A stretch of 64,000 nucleotides of DNA from Bradyrhizobium sp. JYMT SZCCT0428 (GTDB taxonomy: Bacteria; Pseudomonadota; Alphaproteobacteria; Rhizobiales; Xanthobacteraceae). The stretch covers positions 124,001-188,000 of the forward strand of contig NZ_JAFCLS010000008.1 of NCBI RefSeq assembly GCF_018131075.1, read 5' to 3'. How positions within the stretch are numbered: position 1 is the first letter of the stretch; each line of letters starts with the position of its first letter. The notes below the pieces were generated by a model. The model was not told where the DNA came from. It searched no databases and worked only from the letters and a program-made list of their open reading frames with translations. Shown here one piece after another: positions 18,806-27,570 of the stretch. The translations under genes and the position numbers were made by a program.

Positions 18806-19666
18806 CTAGGTCCGCACGATCCCGGCCATGTGGCCGGCGTCGAGGAACAGGGTGTAGGCGTTGACGTAGGATGATTCATTCGAAATCAGGAACAGCGCAG
18901 CATAGGCGACCTCCCAGCCGGTGCCCTGGCGGCCGAACGGTACCGTCAGCGCGCGGTCGGCCCGCCTGCGGCTGGCATCGCGGCCCATCGGGGAATCGAT
19001 GAAGCCCGGCGCGATCACATTGCAGCGAATGCCCTTTTCTTCACCGGCCCGCGCAATGGCGCGGCCGAGCGCGATCTGCGCTGCCTTGGAGGATTCATAG
19101 GCCGGGTTGCGGCCGTTGGCGCGCTGGCTGGCCATCGACGAGGTCAGCGTGATCGCGCCACCCGGCGACATTACGTCGAGAGCCGCTTGCGCGAACAGCA
19201 TGTGGCTGCGCACGTTGACGGCATAATCCCTGTCCCAGGCTTCCGCCGTCATCTTCGGCAGCGACAGCCCGCAGGAAATTCCGACATTGAGCGCCAGCCC
19301 ATCGAGGCCGCCGAGTTGCTTGGCGCAGCGCGCGATCGCCGGCGCAATTGCAGCTATGTCGGAGACATCGACCACGTCGGTGAACGCCCTGCCGCCTTCG
19401 CTGGTGATCTGCCTGACCGTGTCATCGGCGGCTTCCTTGCTGATGTCGATGCAGGCGACATGCGCGCCCTCGCGCGCGAACAATACCGACATTGCGCGGC
19501 CGTTACCGACAGGCGGCTCCGCGTCGATGATGTTGCGCTGGCCGGCCCCGACCACGATGATGCGGCGCCCTTCCAGCCGGCCACGACCTTTCGCGAGCCC
19601 GAGCGTTTCGGCGTGAAGCGAAGCGGCGGGATCGAGTTGCTTTGGTGCTTGCGTGGTGGTGGACAT
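18806..19666 (-). CDS. short-chain dehydrogenase/reductase with an extended glycine loop
   Basis: 286 residues, Rossmann-fold NAD(P) oxidoreductase. The C-terminal half is orthodox: ALNVGIS (NAG-equivalent), TLTSSMASQRANG with the catalytic Ser, YESSK with Tyr and Lys, and CNVIAPGFIDSPMG. The cofactor-binding loop is unusual: instead of TGxxxGxG it reads VGAGQRNIIDAEPPVGNGRAM, about ten residues longer between first and last Gly. The N terminus (first 30 residues) is also extended. Substrate unknown. Start at 19666 has GGGAG upstream. It may share a transcript with the downstream ene-reductase. Confidence 0.85.
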   Translation of the reverse strand: MSTTTQAPKQLDPAASLHAETLGLAKGRGRLEGRRIIVVGAGQRNIIDAEPPVGNGRAMSVLFAREGAHVACIDISKEAADDTVRQITSEGGRAFTDVVDVSDIAAIAPAIARCAKQLGGLDGLALNVGISCGLSLPKMTAEAWDRDYAVNVRSHMLFAQAALDVMSPGGAITLTSSMASQRANGRNPAYESSKAAQIALGRAIARAGEEKGIRCNVIAPGFIDSPMGRDASRRRADRALTVPFGRQGTGWEVAYAALFLISNESSYVNAYTLFLDAGHMAGIVRT

Positions 19667-19763
19667 CGGCGGTCTCCCTTCAGCATTTTGTTCTTGCTGA
19701 AGGGAGCACTAGCACGGCAAAGCCTGTGACGCTAAGGCGTCCGGTCTTGCCAGGCGAAACCGG

Positions 19764-20267
19764 TCAGTTCGCGCCCATGTAATCGCGCTTGCCGACCTCG
19801 ACGCCATTGTGGCGCAGGATGCCGTGGGCAATGGCGGCATGGAAGTAGAATTGCGGAAGCGAGAAGTTCGAGATGAACTGCTGGCCCTTCAGCGTCATGG
19901 TCTTGTCCGGCCCCATCGGAAAGGTGACGTCCCTGGTGTCGGCGCCCTCGAACTGCTGGGGCTTGAACGACTTGACGTAGTCAACGGTCCTGGCGAGCCG
20001 CTGGCGCAATTCCTCAAAAGTCTTTTCGGTGTCGGGTGTCGACGGCACTTCGCTATGGGTGACGCGGGCACAACCCCTGACCGCAAAATCGGTGGCAAGC
20101 TGGATCTGCTTGGAGAGCGGCAGCATGTCCGGATAGAGGCGCGAACCTAACAGCACCTCGGGCTGGATCTTCTTCGCCTCGCAATGCGCTTCTGCCTTGG
20201 TGAGCAAGCCGGAGAGGCTACCTAGAATTTGCAGATAGGCCGGAACAGTGGCGTCGTAGAAAGACAT
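19764..20267 (-). CDS. DUF1993 family protein
   Basis: 167 residues. MSFYDATVPAYLQILGSLSGLLTKAEAH at the N terminus, SRLYPDMLPLSKQIQLATDFAVRGCAR and the C-terminal NFSLPQFYFHAAIAHGILRHNGVEVGKRDYMG are the hallmarks of DUF1993, a four-helix DinB-like fold of unknown function. The His residues in the last block might bind metal as in DinB-like enzymes (inference). Stand-alone gene; a repeat element lies upstream of it toward the transglycosylase gene. Confidence 0.88.
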   Translation of the reverse strand: MSFYDATVPAYLQILGSLSGLLTKAEAHCEAKKIQPEVLLGSRLYPDMLPLSKQIQLATDFAVRGCARVTHSEVPSTPDTEKTFEELRQRLARTVDYVKSFKPQQFEGADTRDVTFPMGPDKTMTLKGQQFISNFSLPQFYFHAAIAHGILRHNGVEVGKRDYMGAN

Positions 20268-20396
20268 GTGATGCTCTTTTCGTTGTGTGGAATTTTATGG
20301 CATGCAGAGACTGCGTTGCTGCAGGTGGGGCGGGGGAGAGGAGATTGCAACGCGTAGACCTTGGGAAATGTAGTCAAATATCCGGCGCGCTGAGCA

Positions 20397-20503
20397 GCTC
20401 CTCATCCTGAGGAGCGGCCCCTTGGCCGCGTCTCGAAGGATGCAGGCCCGCCTGTGGCCTCATGGTTCGAGACGGCGCAAGGGCGCCTCCTCACCATGAG
20501 GAG
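20397..20503. repeat. palindromic intergenic repeat (TCATCCTGAGGAGC type)
   Basis: Starts GCTCCTCATCCTGAGGAGC and ends GGCGCCTCCTCACCATGAGGAGC, with inner arms TCTCGAAGGATG and CATGGTTCGAGA that pair. It fills most of the gap before the stop of the lytic transglycosylase gene and may help end that transcript. Related to the element at 34149-34245. Confidence 0.75.
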
Positions 20504-20506
20504 CTT

Positions 20507-21922
20507 TCACCTTGCCTGCGGCATCACCGCCGCCGCCGGCTCCGCGCGGGGCCCGCGCATCCGCGCCAGCAATTCGGCGGTCGGCCAGGAATCCGCCGGC
20601 AGGCCGTATTTGATCTGCATCGTCTTCACGGCGGTGCGGCTGAGCTGTCCCATGATGCCGTCGATTTTGCCGACGTTGAAACCGGCGCGCACCAGGAGCT
20701 GCTGCAATTCCTTGAGCTCGTTGAGCGGCAGTTGCGCCACCGGCGCGCTGGGCTGGCGCATCGGTGCGGCACCCGCGATGCGGGCCGCGAGATAACCGGC
20801 GGTGGTCGAATAGATCAGCGAGTTGTTCCATTCGGTGTAGGCGGCGAAATTCGCGTAGGCCAGGAACGCCGGACCGGTGCGGCCCATCGGCAACAGCATC
20901 GACGCCGGCAGATCGTCGTTCGGCAACGGCTTGCCGTCGGCAAAGGTGACGCCGAGCTGCGCCCATTTCGAGCGCGGCAGTTTGATGGTCAAGTCGGCCT
21001 GGTCCCAAGGAAAACTTGAAGCCAGGTTTTGCGGCGCGCGCACTTCCTGCAGCCACGGCTCGCCGCGCCGCCATTTCAAACCATTGGCGATATAATTCGC
21101 GGTCGAGCCGATCACGTCGGGCGCGCTGCTCAGCAGATTGCGATGGCCATCGCCGTCGTAATCGACCGCGTAGTTGAAATAATGCGTCGGCAGAAACTGA
21201 GTCTGGCCGAGTTCGCCGGCCCACGATCCGATCATCTCGCTTGCGGTGAGGTCGCCGCGATCGACGATCTTCAGCGCGGCGATGGTCTCCTTCTGGAACA
21301 TTTCCGAGCGGCGGCAGTCATACGCCAGCGACACCAGCGAGGGGAGCGTATGCAGCTTGCCGAGTTCGGCGCCAAAGCTGCTCTCCAGCCCCCAGAACGC
21401 GGCGATCACCGCCGGCGGCACGCCGTATTCCTTCTCGGCGAGGTTGAACGCGGCCTGATGCATCCGGATTCGCGCTTGCGCATTTTTCGCCGCGCCATCG
21501 GATGCCCTGTTCCGCGAAAACTCGGTGAACACCTGGCCGAACACGCGCTGGCCGCGGTCGCGGTTGACGATGCTCTGGTCGTAGACGAGGTAGGGGGCGG
21601 CTTCCGCCATCGCGCGCTGCGAGACGCCTTCCGCCACGGCCTTCTGCTTCAGCTCAGAGAGGAAGCGATCGAAACTCATGCCGTTGTGGCACGCCGCACC
21701 GCCCCGCGGCGCCGTGGCGACGGGTCGCGCGGCCGGCTGCTCGCCCGGCACCGCAGCGGGCCTGGGTACCGCAGCGGGCCTGGGCTGAGGCGCAACGGCG
21801 GGCCGGGCGGGAGCGGGGCGCACGGGAGCCGGGGCTGGTTGGGACGATGCTTGCTGCGGTCCGGAGAGGATCGCCAGCAGCACTGCGCCAGGAAGGAAAT
21901 GGGTCGTTGAAAAATTTCGCAT
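20507..21922 (-). CDS. lytic murein transglycosylase, MltB type, with peptidoglycan-binding domain
   Basis: 471 residues. A signal peptide (FLPGAVLLAILSG) precedes a Pro/Ala-rich linker of about 50 residues, where an imperfect tandem repeat of the DNA (about 21750-21784) doubles PRPAAV. The SLT_2 catalytic domain follows (about 85-370), with the catalytic Glu in FWGLESSFGAELG, GELGQTQFLPTHYFNYAVDYDGDG and the C-terminal TEWNNSLIYSTTAGYLA. The last 60 residues are a peptidoglycan-binding domain (LNELKELQQLLVRAGFNVGKIDGIMGQLSRTAVK). It cleaves glycan strands to 1,6-anhydro products in the periplasm. The open frame continues far upstream but only as a shadow of the oppositely oriented molybdenum hydroxylase gene. 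Confidence 0.93.
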   Translation of the reverse strand: MRNFSTTHFLPGAVLLAILSGPQQASSQPAPAPVRPAPARPAVAPQPRPAAVPRPAAVPGEQPAARPVATAPRGGAACHNGMSFDRFLSELKQKAVAEGVSQRAMAEAAPYLVYDQSIVNRDRGQRVFGQVFTEFSRNRASDGAAKNAQARIRMHQAAFNLAEKEYGVPPAVIAAFWGLESSFGAELGKLHTLPSLVSLAYDCRRSEMFQKETIAALKIVDRGDLTASEMIGSWAGELGQTQFLPTHYFNYAVDYDGDGHRNLLSSAPDVIGSTANYIANGLKWRRGEPWLQEVRAPQNLASSFPWDQADLTIKLPRSKWAQLGVTFADGKPLPNDDLPASMLLPMGRTGPAFLAYANFAAYTEWNNSLIYSTTAGYLAARIAGAAPMRQPSAPVAQLPLNELKELQQLLVRAGFNVGKIDGIMGQLSRTAVKTMQIKYGLPADSWPTAELLARMRGPRAEPAAAVMPQAR

Positions 21923-22204
21923 GCAGTTTCCGAGCAGACGGCGAAAGGTGCTGTTCACCCTCCAGGGGGAGGGCATGGACAGATGGACGGGTAGACGAGG
22001 CCACGTGGCGGGCGCTGGCGTCAAGGATATCCGTGCTTCCGACGATGTGAGAACAAGCCCGCTTCCTGCATAGGAGCCTGCCGCCAGAACCGCAGCCCGG
22101 AGGCTGTTCCAACCCGGATCGCCCGTGTAGGCTACCGCAACTGCTGGCCGCATAAGGCCGACGCCCATATGGGGCGGGCAGAAAAGGGGAGATGACGGAC
22201 AACC

Positions 22205-23074
22205 ATGACGGAACTCCGATATTTGGCGCCCAATTCGCTTGATGAAGCGATCAAGGCGTTCGCCGCGGCCGGAAGTGCAGGGCGCATCCTGGCCGGCGGT
22301 ACCGATCTTCTGGTCCAAATGCGCGCCGGCGTCGTGAAGCCGGGCCTGATCGTCGACATCAAGAAAATCGCCGAGATGACCAAAATCGAGCAAACCGCCG
22401 ATGGCGGGTTTCGCGTCGGCGCCGCCGTTTCCGGCATGGCGCTGCACGATCATGCCAGTTTCGGCAAGGTCTGGCCCGGCGTGCTGGAGGCCGTCAACCT
22501 GATCGGCTCCAAGCAGGTCCAGGGGCGGGCGTCCGCCGGCGGCAATCTCTGCAACGGCTCGCCGGCCGGCGACAGCGTGCCCGCCATGGTCGCGGCCGGT
22601 GCTGTTGTCACGGTGCAAGGACCGGATGGCCGCCGCGAGTTGCCGGTGGAACAGGTGCCGGCGGGTCCGGGCCGCACCAATTTCAAGCCCGGCGAAATCC
22701 TCGTCAGCTTCACGCTGCCGCCGCGTCCCAAAGGCTCGAGCGACGCGTATTTGCGCATGATCCCGCGCACTGAAATGGACATCGCCGTGGTCGGCCTCGG
22801 CGTCAGCCTGACGCTGAAGGACGGCGTCTGCACCGCCGCCCGCGTCGGCCTCGGGGCTGTTGCACCGACCGTGCTGCTGGTTGAAGCGGCCGCCAAAGCC
22901 CTGATCGGCAGCAAGCTCGACGAAGCCGCGCTCAATGCGGCCGCCGCCGCCTGTTCCGCCGCCTGCCGTCCGATCGACGACAAGCGCGGCACGATCGCTT
23001 ACCGCACCAAAGTGGCCGGTGTGCTGCTCAAGCGCACCACCGCGATTGCCGCCCAACGCGCCAAAGGGAATTAA
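22205..23074 (+). CDS. molybdenum hydroxylase, FAD-binding (medium, CoxM-like) subunit
   Basis: 289 residues. The FAD pyrophosphate loop reads RILAGGTDLLVQMRAG (about 28-43) and the second FAD contact is GRASAGGNLCNGSPAGDSVPA (about 107-127), both diagnostic for the xanthine dehydrogenase/CO dehydrogenase medium subunit. It passes electrons from the 2Fe-2S subunit to an external acceptor. First gene of a tight M-S-L operon (5 bases to the next start). Confidence 0.93.
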   Translation: MTELRYLAPNSLDEAIKAFAAAGSAGRILAGGTDLLVQMRAGVVKPGLIVDIKKIAEMTKIEQTADGGFRVGAAVSGMALHDHASFGKVWPGVLEAVNLIGSKQVQGRASAGGNLCNGSPAGDSVPAMVAAGAVVTVQGPDGRRELPVEQVPAGPGRTNFKPGEILVSFTLPPRPKGSSDAYLRMIPRTEMDIAVVGLGVSLTLKDGVCTAARVGLGAVAPTVLLVEAAAKALIGSKLDEAALNAAAAACSAACRPIDDKRGTIAYRTKVAGVLLKRTTAIAAQRAKGN

Positions 23075-23079
23075 GCTTC

Positions 23080-23556
23080 ATGGCCAAGGTCCACGTCTCA
23101 ACCACCATCAACGGCGAACCGTCAGAGTTTCTCTGCGAGCCCAACGACACCATGCTCGATGCGCTGCGCGGGCCGCTCGGGCTCACCGGCTCCAAGGAAG
23201 GCTGCGCCTCCGGCGACTGCGGCGCCTGCAGCATCACGGTCGATGACAACCTCATCTGTTCCTGCCTGATGCTCGCGGTCGAATCCGAAGGCCACGAGCT
23301 CCGCACCATCGAGGGCATGGCCCAGGGCGAAAAGCTGCATCCGCTGCAGCAGAAGTTTCTGGAAATGGCCGCGCTTCAGTGCGGCATCTGCACCTCGGGC
23401 ATGCTGGTGGCATCGGACGCGCTGCTGAAGCGGAATCCGAAGCCGAGCGAGGAAGAGGTTCGGTTCTGGCTCGCCGGCAATCTCTGCCGGTGCACCGGTT
23501 ATGACAAGATCGTTCGCGCTGTCATGGACACCGCGGCCGAAATGCGCGCCCAATAA
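23080..23556 (+). CDS. molybdenum hydroxylase, 2Fe-2S (small, CoxS-like) subunit
   Basis: 158 residues. The plant-ferredoxin cluster ligands lie in GCASGDCGACS plus Cys62 (SCLM), and the second cluster ligands in LQCGICTSGM (about 105-114) and NLCRCTGYD (about 137-145). It relays electrons between the molybdenum and FAD subunits. The length and layout match the family. Middle gene of the operon, 17 bases before the large subunit. Confidence 0.95.
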   Translation: MAKVHVSTTINGEPSEFLCEPNDTMLDALRGPLGLTGSKEGCASGDCGACSITVDDNLICSCLMLAVESEGHELRTIEGMAQGEKLHPLQQKFLEMAALQCGICTSGMLVASDALLKRNPKPSEEEVRFWLAGNLCRCTGYDKIVRAVMDTAAEMRAQ

Positions 23557-23573
23557 CAGCCGGAGCCAGCACC

Positions 23574-25838
23574 ATGACCGTCGTCACCAACAACAAGTGG
23601 ATCGGCCAGCGCACCATTCGTCCAGACGGTATGGACAAGGTGACCGGCCGCGCGCAGTTCGCCGCCGACACCAATATGCCCGGCATGATCTGGGGCAAGG
23701 TGTTGCGCAGCCCGCACGCGCATGCGCGCATCAAGTCGATCAACACCGCGAAGGCGGAAGCGCTGCCCGGCGTCAAGGCCGTCGTCACCGCGCGCGACAT
23801 CGTCGATTTCCCGATCGAGAAGGGCGCCGTCATGCTCGGCATCCAGGACATGCGCTGGATGTGCCGCAACGTGATGGCGCGCGAAAAGGCGCTGTTTCCC
23901 GGGCACCCCATTGCGGCCGTTGCCGCTACCAGCGAAGCGATCGCGGCGGAAGCCTGCAAGCTGATCGAGGTCGACTACGAAGTGCTGCCTTTCGTGATCG
24001 AGATCGAGGACGCGATCAAATCCGACGCGCCGATCCTGCACGAGTTCAACACGTTCGAGGGCAAGCCCTCCAACATCGCCGGCCGGCTCGAGCACAAGAA
24101 GGGCGATCTCGCCGAAGGCTTCAAGAAGGCCGACGTCGTCATCGAGCGCAGCTTCACGACGCGCCCCGTGCATCAGGGCTATATCGAACCGCATGCGTGC
24201 CTGATCAGTGTCGCGCCCGATGGCAAGACCACGATCTGGAGCTCCAGCCAGGGCCAGTTCATGGTCCGCGCGATGACGGCCCATCTCACCGGCATCCCGC
24301 AGAGCGACATCCGCGCCATCCCCGCCGAGATCGGCGGCGGCTTTGGCGGCAAGACCATCGTCTATCTCGAACCGCTCGCGACGCTGCTGGCGAAAAAGTC
24401 CGGCCGCCCGGTGAAGATGGTGATGACGCGCGAGGAAGTGATGCGTGCCACCGGGCCGACGTCAGGCTCGAAGAGCACGGTGAAGATCGGCGCCACCAAG
24501 GACGGCAAGATCGTCGCCGCGCACGGCACCTTCTATCTGCAGGCCGGCGCCCTCCCGGGCTCGCCGATCCGCGGCGCGGTCGGCTGCAGCTTCACGCCCT
24601 ACGACATCCCGAACCTGCTGTCGGAAGGCTATGACGTCTGCTCCAACCGCTCGAAAGTGGCGGCCTATCGCGCGCCGGGCGCGCCGATCGGCGCCTACGC
24701 GGTGGAATGCGTGCTCGACGAGGTCGCCGAGGCCCTGAAGATGGACCCGCTCGACTTCCGCCTGAAGAACGCCGCCAAGGAAGGAACCAAGGCCGCGCAC
24801 GGCCCGACCTTCCCGCGCATCGGCTACATCGAGACGGTGGAAGCGGCAAAGGCGTCGGATCACTACAAGGCGCCGCTGGGAAAACTTCAAGGACGCGGCG
24901 TCGCATCCGGCTTCTGGTTTAATGCCGGTGGCGAATCCTCCGCGCAGGTCAACATCACCGAGGACGGCAACGTCGTCGTCACCACGGGGCACCCTGATAT
25001 TGGCGGCTCGCGCGCCGGCATCGCCAACATCTGCGCCGAACTGCTCGGCATCGACTATCGCCGCGTCTCCGTCATCATCGGCGATACCCAGACCATCGGC
25101 TTCTCGAACCTTACCGGCGGCAGCCGCGTGCTGTTCGCCTCCTCGATCGTGGTGACGCAGTCGGCCGAAAAGATCATCCACACTCTGCGCGAACGCGCCG
25201 CAAAAATCTGGGAGATCGATCCCGAAGCGGTGAAGTGGGAAGACGGCGCGGCGCATCCGGTGAGCCCGAATGCCGGCCAGTTCCCGCCGCTGACGCTGAA
25301 GGATCTCGCCGAGAAGGCGCCCGCAATGGGCGGCCCGATCGGCGCCGGCGTGCAGCTCAACACGCAGGGCGCGGATGGCGGCTTTGGCACGCACATCTGC
25401 GACGTCGAGGTCGACGTCGATCTCGGTATCGCGCGCGTGACCCGCTACACCGCCGTGCAGGATGTCGGTCGCGCCATCCACCCCGGCTATGTCGAAGGCC
25501 AGCTGCAGGGCGGCGTCGCGCAAGGCATCGGCTGGGCGCTGAACGAGGAATACATCTATACGAAGGAGGGCAAGGTCGATAATCCCGGCTTCCTCGACTA
25601 TCGCATGCCTGTTTGTTCCGACCTGCCGATGATCGACTGCATCATGGTGGAGGTGCCGAACCCGAAACACCCGCAAGGCGTCAAGGGCGTCGGCGAAGTG
25701 CCGCTGGTCCCCGTGATGGCCGCGGTGGCGAATGCGATCTACAACGCGCTCGGCAAACGCTTCTATGCACTGCCGATGTCGCCGCCAAAGGTGCTGGAAG
25801 TCATCGACGCGCCGGAGACACGGCAGGCGGCGGAGTAA
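23574..25838 (+). CDS. molybdenum hydroxylase, molybdopterin-binding (large) subunit
   Basis: 754 residues. GGGFGGKTIVYLEPLATLLA, AYRAPGAPIGAYAVECVLDEVAEAL and the C-terminal GVKGVGEVPLVPVMAAVANAI identify the family; the Glu in GVGE is the catalytic base in relatives. The active-site loop reads AYRAPGAP, not the AYRCSFR of true (form I) CO dehydrogenase, so carbon monoxide oxidation is not supported. Likely substrate is an N-heterocycle or aldehyde (inference). The operon lacks visible maturation genes of the CoxDEF type in this window. Confidence 0.94.
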   Translation: MTVVTNNKWIGQRTIRPDGMDKVTGRAQFAADTNMPGMIWGKVLRSPHAHARIKSINTAKAEALPGVKAVVTARDIVDFPIEKGAVMLGIQDMRWMCRNVMAREKALFPGHPIAAVAATSEAIAAEACKLIEVDYEVLPFVIEIEDAIKSDAPILHEFNTFEGKPSNIAGRLEHKKGDLAEGFKKADVVIERSFTTRPVHQGYIEPHACLISVAPDGKTTIWSSSQGQFMVRAMTAHLTGIPQSDIRAIPAEIGGGFGGKTIVYLEPLATLLAKKSGRPVKMVMTREEVMRATGPTSGSKSTVKIGATKDGKIVAAHGTFYLQAGALPGSPIRGAVGCSFTPYDIPNLLSEGYDVCSNRSKVAAYRAPGAPIGAYAVECVLDEVAEALKMDPLDFRLKNAAKEGTKAAHGPTFPRIGYIETVEAAKASDHYKAPLGKLQGRGVASGFWFNAGGESSAQVNITEDGNVVVTTGHPDIGGSRAGIANICAELLGIDYRRVSVIIGDTQTIGFSNLTGGSRVLFASSIVVTQSAEKIIHTLRERAAKIWEIDPEAVKWEDGAAHPVSPNAGQFPPLTLKDLAEKAPAMGGPIGAGVQLNTQGADGGFGTHICDVEVDVDLGIARVTRYTAVQDVGRAIHPGYVEGQLQGGVAQGIGWALNEEYIYTKEGKVDNPGFLDYRMPVCSDLPMIDCIMVEVPNPKHPQGVKGVGEVPLVPVMAAVANAIYNALGKRFYALPMSPPKVLEVIDAPETRQAAE

Positions 25839-25848
25839 ATAATTGATG

Positions 25849-25933
25849 CGTAGGGTGGGTGGAGCGCAGCGATACCCACCACTTGTCCCGACGAAAGAAA
25901 GATGGTGGGTTACGCTTCGCTAACCCACCCTAC
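25849..25933. repeat. palindromic repeat (CGTAGGGTGGGT type), copy 1
   Basis: Begins CGTAGGGTGGGTGGAGC and ends GCTAACCCACCCTAC, with an inner GATACCCACCA / TGGTGGGTTAC pair. It follows the large-subunit stop by 10 bases and precedes the frameshifted gene. A second copy in the same orientation is at 26563-26680. Confidence 0.85.
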
Positions 25934-25959
25934 TTCTTAGCCCGCCATATACACCAATC

Positions 25960-26473
25960 ATGACTGGACAGGCCGCCTCAACCTTCGAAACCCGCCGCCG
26001 CGCGCTTGCATTCGTCATCCTGTTGCTCGCGCTTTCGGTATCGAACGGTGCGCACGCCCAGTCCACTGCACCAATTCCACAATCCCGGGATTACCCGGCG
26101 GGCGAGGTGTTTCGAGGCCGCGCTGCCAAGGTCGATTTGAAACCACCGGAAAACCGGGAATATCGGACGCGGCTCCGGGAGGCCGGCAGCCAGCCGGCCA
26201 ATTTCGCCGGCCATTACGTTCACATGGGGCTGTGGCACCGGCTGCGTGCTCGGCGCCGCGGTGGACCTGAAGTCCGGAAAGGTCATTTTTCTGCCGGGGT
26301 CGGTTTGCTGTTGGCCGATAGAGGTCGCCCAAAATTTCGAGCCGGTCGAATTCCAGTTGCAGAGCCGCCTGGTCGCCCTGCACGGAATGATCAACGAAAA
26401 AGGCCCGGAAGGCCCGCATTACTTTGAATTGGCGAACGGTGCGTTCAAGGCGGTAGTCTCGGGCAAACGCTAG
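25960..26473 (+). pseudogene. frameshifted gene for a small secreted protein (WGCGTGC family)
   Basis: The first frame from ATG 25960 gives a signal peptide (AFVILLLALSVSNGAHAQ) then DYPAGEVFRGRAAKVDLK and PANFAGHYV. At about base 26221 the sense jumps to the next frame, which continues TWGCGTGCVLGAAVDLKSGKVIFLP, VCCWPIEVAQNFEP and ends NGAFKAVVSGKR at 26473. Joined, this is one small periplasmic protein with paired Cys of the type seen across proteobacteria. The shift equals one extra base or two lost. The original frame runs on to 26427 as nonsense. Function unknown. It is bracketed by two copies of one repeat. Confidence 0.8.
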
Positions 26474-26477
26474 CAGG

Positions 26478-26552
26478 CGTAGCCCGGATGAGCGAAAGCG
26501 ACATCCGGGTCTTCTTTCGAATCCCGCATATCGCTGCGCTCATGCGGGCTAC
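26478..26552. repeat. palindromic repeat (GTAGCCCGGATG type)
   Basis: Starts CGTAGCCCGGATGAGCG and ends CTCATGCGGGCTAC; inner CGACATCCGGG pairs with the first arm. A remnant of the same right arm (CTCATGCGGGCTAC) recurs at about 26683-26696, showing that this gap is a mosaic of elements. Confidence 0.75.
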
Positions 26553-26562
26553 AAGATATCTG

Positions 26563-26680
26563 CGTAGGGTGGGTGGAGCGACTTGTCCGCCGTAGCTCAA
26601 AGAGCGAAGGCGGAAGCGATACCCACCAGTTGCTCCGACGAAAGCAGATGGTGGGTTACGCTTCGCTAACCCACCCTACG
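26563..26680. repeat. palindromic repeat (CGTAGGGTGGGT type), copy 2 with an inserted hairpin
   Basis: Same ends and orientation as 25849-25933, but after GGTGGAGCG about 34 extra bases are inserted, themselves holding a TCCGCC / GGCGGA inverted pair. This looks like a short palindrome inserted into a palindrome. Confidence 0.82.
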
Positions 26681-26721
26681 AACTCATGCGGGCTACAATA
26701 AAACAAAAAGGGAGACCAGCC

Positions 26722-27507
26722 ATGGAAGACGTTGCAGCCCGGCGCGCGGCGCAATCGCTGCTTGCGGCACACAAGGCCAACGTTCAGTTCAAATCGCTCG
26801 CTCCGCCGGACAAGCCCACCACGATCTCGGACGCCTATGACATTCAGGACAGCTATGTCGCGCTGCTCCGCGGTGAACACGGCGACACCGTGGGCTACAA
26901 GGTCGGGCTGACGTCGGCAACGATGCAGAAGTTCTGCGGGATCGACCACCCGATCGCCGGCGTGGTGCTCGCAAGCCGCGTGCATCGATCCGGTGCGACC
27001 ATCCGTCGTGCGGATTTCGGGCGGCTCGGTCTCGAATTCGAAATCGCCGTTCGCATCAAATCCGATGTGCCGGTCACGGCTGCGCCGGTGACCGCCGAAA
27101 TCATTGCGCCGCATGTCGGCGGCGTCTGCGCAGCCATCGAAATCGTGGATGACCGCAACGCCGATTACGGCAGTCTCGATGTGCTTTCGCTGGTATCGGA
27201 TAATTCCTGGAACGGCGGCATCGTCCTGTCGGAGTTCGCGGCGAAATGGCCCGACCTGGAGCCGGTGATGGGACGTGCCACAAAGGATGGCGTTGACATC
27301 GGCGAGGGCTATGGCCGCGACATCCTCGGCCATCCCTTTAACTCCGTGGCCTGGCTTGCCACGCAGCTCAATTCGCGGGGTACGGGGCTGAAAGCCGGCC
27401 AGGTGGTGATGACCGGCAGCGTCATGAAGACCGTGTTTCCGGATAGCGGTGCGAGCTATCGTTTCAGTCTCGAGGGCATCGGCGTCGTCGATGTGCAGGT
27501 GCGTTAG
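26722..27507 (+). CDS. 2-keto-4-pentenoate hydratase / fumarylacetoacetate-hydrolase family protein
   Basis: 261 residues from the ATG behind GGGAG. Family marks are GYKVGLTSATMQKFCGIDHPIAG, the acidic metal site EFEIAVRI (Glu-x-Glu), AAIEIVDDR and NSVAWLATQLNSRGTGLKAGQVVMTGS. Enzymes of this family add water to 2-oxopent-4-enoate in meta-cleavage aromatic degradation. No meta-cleavage partners are adjacent, so the pathway cannot be read from context. It follows a run of repeats and is probably a single transcription unit. Confidence 0.9.
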   Translation: MEDVAARRAAQSLLAAHKANVQFKSLAPPDKPTTISDAYDIQDSYVALLRGEHGDTVGYKVGLTSATMQKFCGIDHPIAGVVLASRVHRSGATIRRADFGRLGLEFEIAVRIKSDVPVTAAPVTAEIIAPHVGGVCAAIEIVDDRNADYGSLDVLSLVSDNSWNGGIVLSEFAAKWPDLEPVMGRATKDGVDIGEGYGRDILGHPFNSVAWLATQLNSRGTGLKAGQVVMTGSVMKTVFPDSGASYRFSLEGIGVVDVQVR

Positions 27508-27570
27508 AGCGGCGAGGGCCTGCGGTCGACCTTGGCAACGGCAATGTCGTCGCGCGCGACGACCTGCTCG

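Noticed and set aside
20507..23056. An 849-residue open frame on the minus strand covering the transglycosylase and continuing through the molybdenum hydroxylase medium subunit
   Set aside because: Only the part from 21922 downward encodes a recognisable protein with a signal peptide; the rest is the antisense of the coxM-like gene in high-GC DNA.
23574..25838. Naming the large subunit CoxL (CO dehydrogenase)
   Set aside because: The loop AYRAPGAP differs from the AYRCSFR needed for form I CO dehydrogenase.
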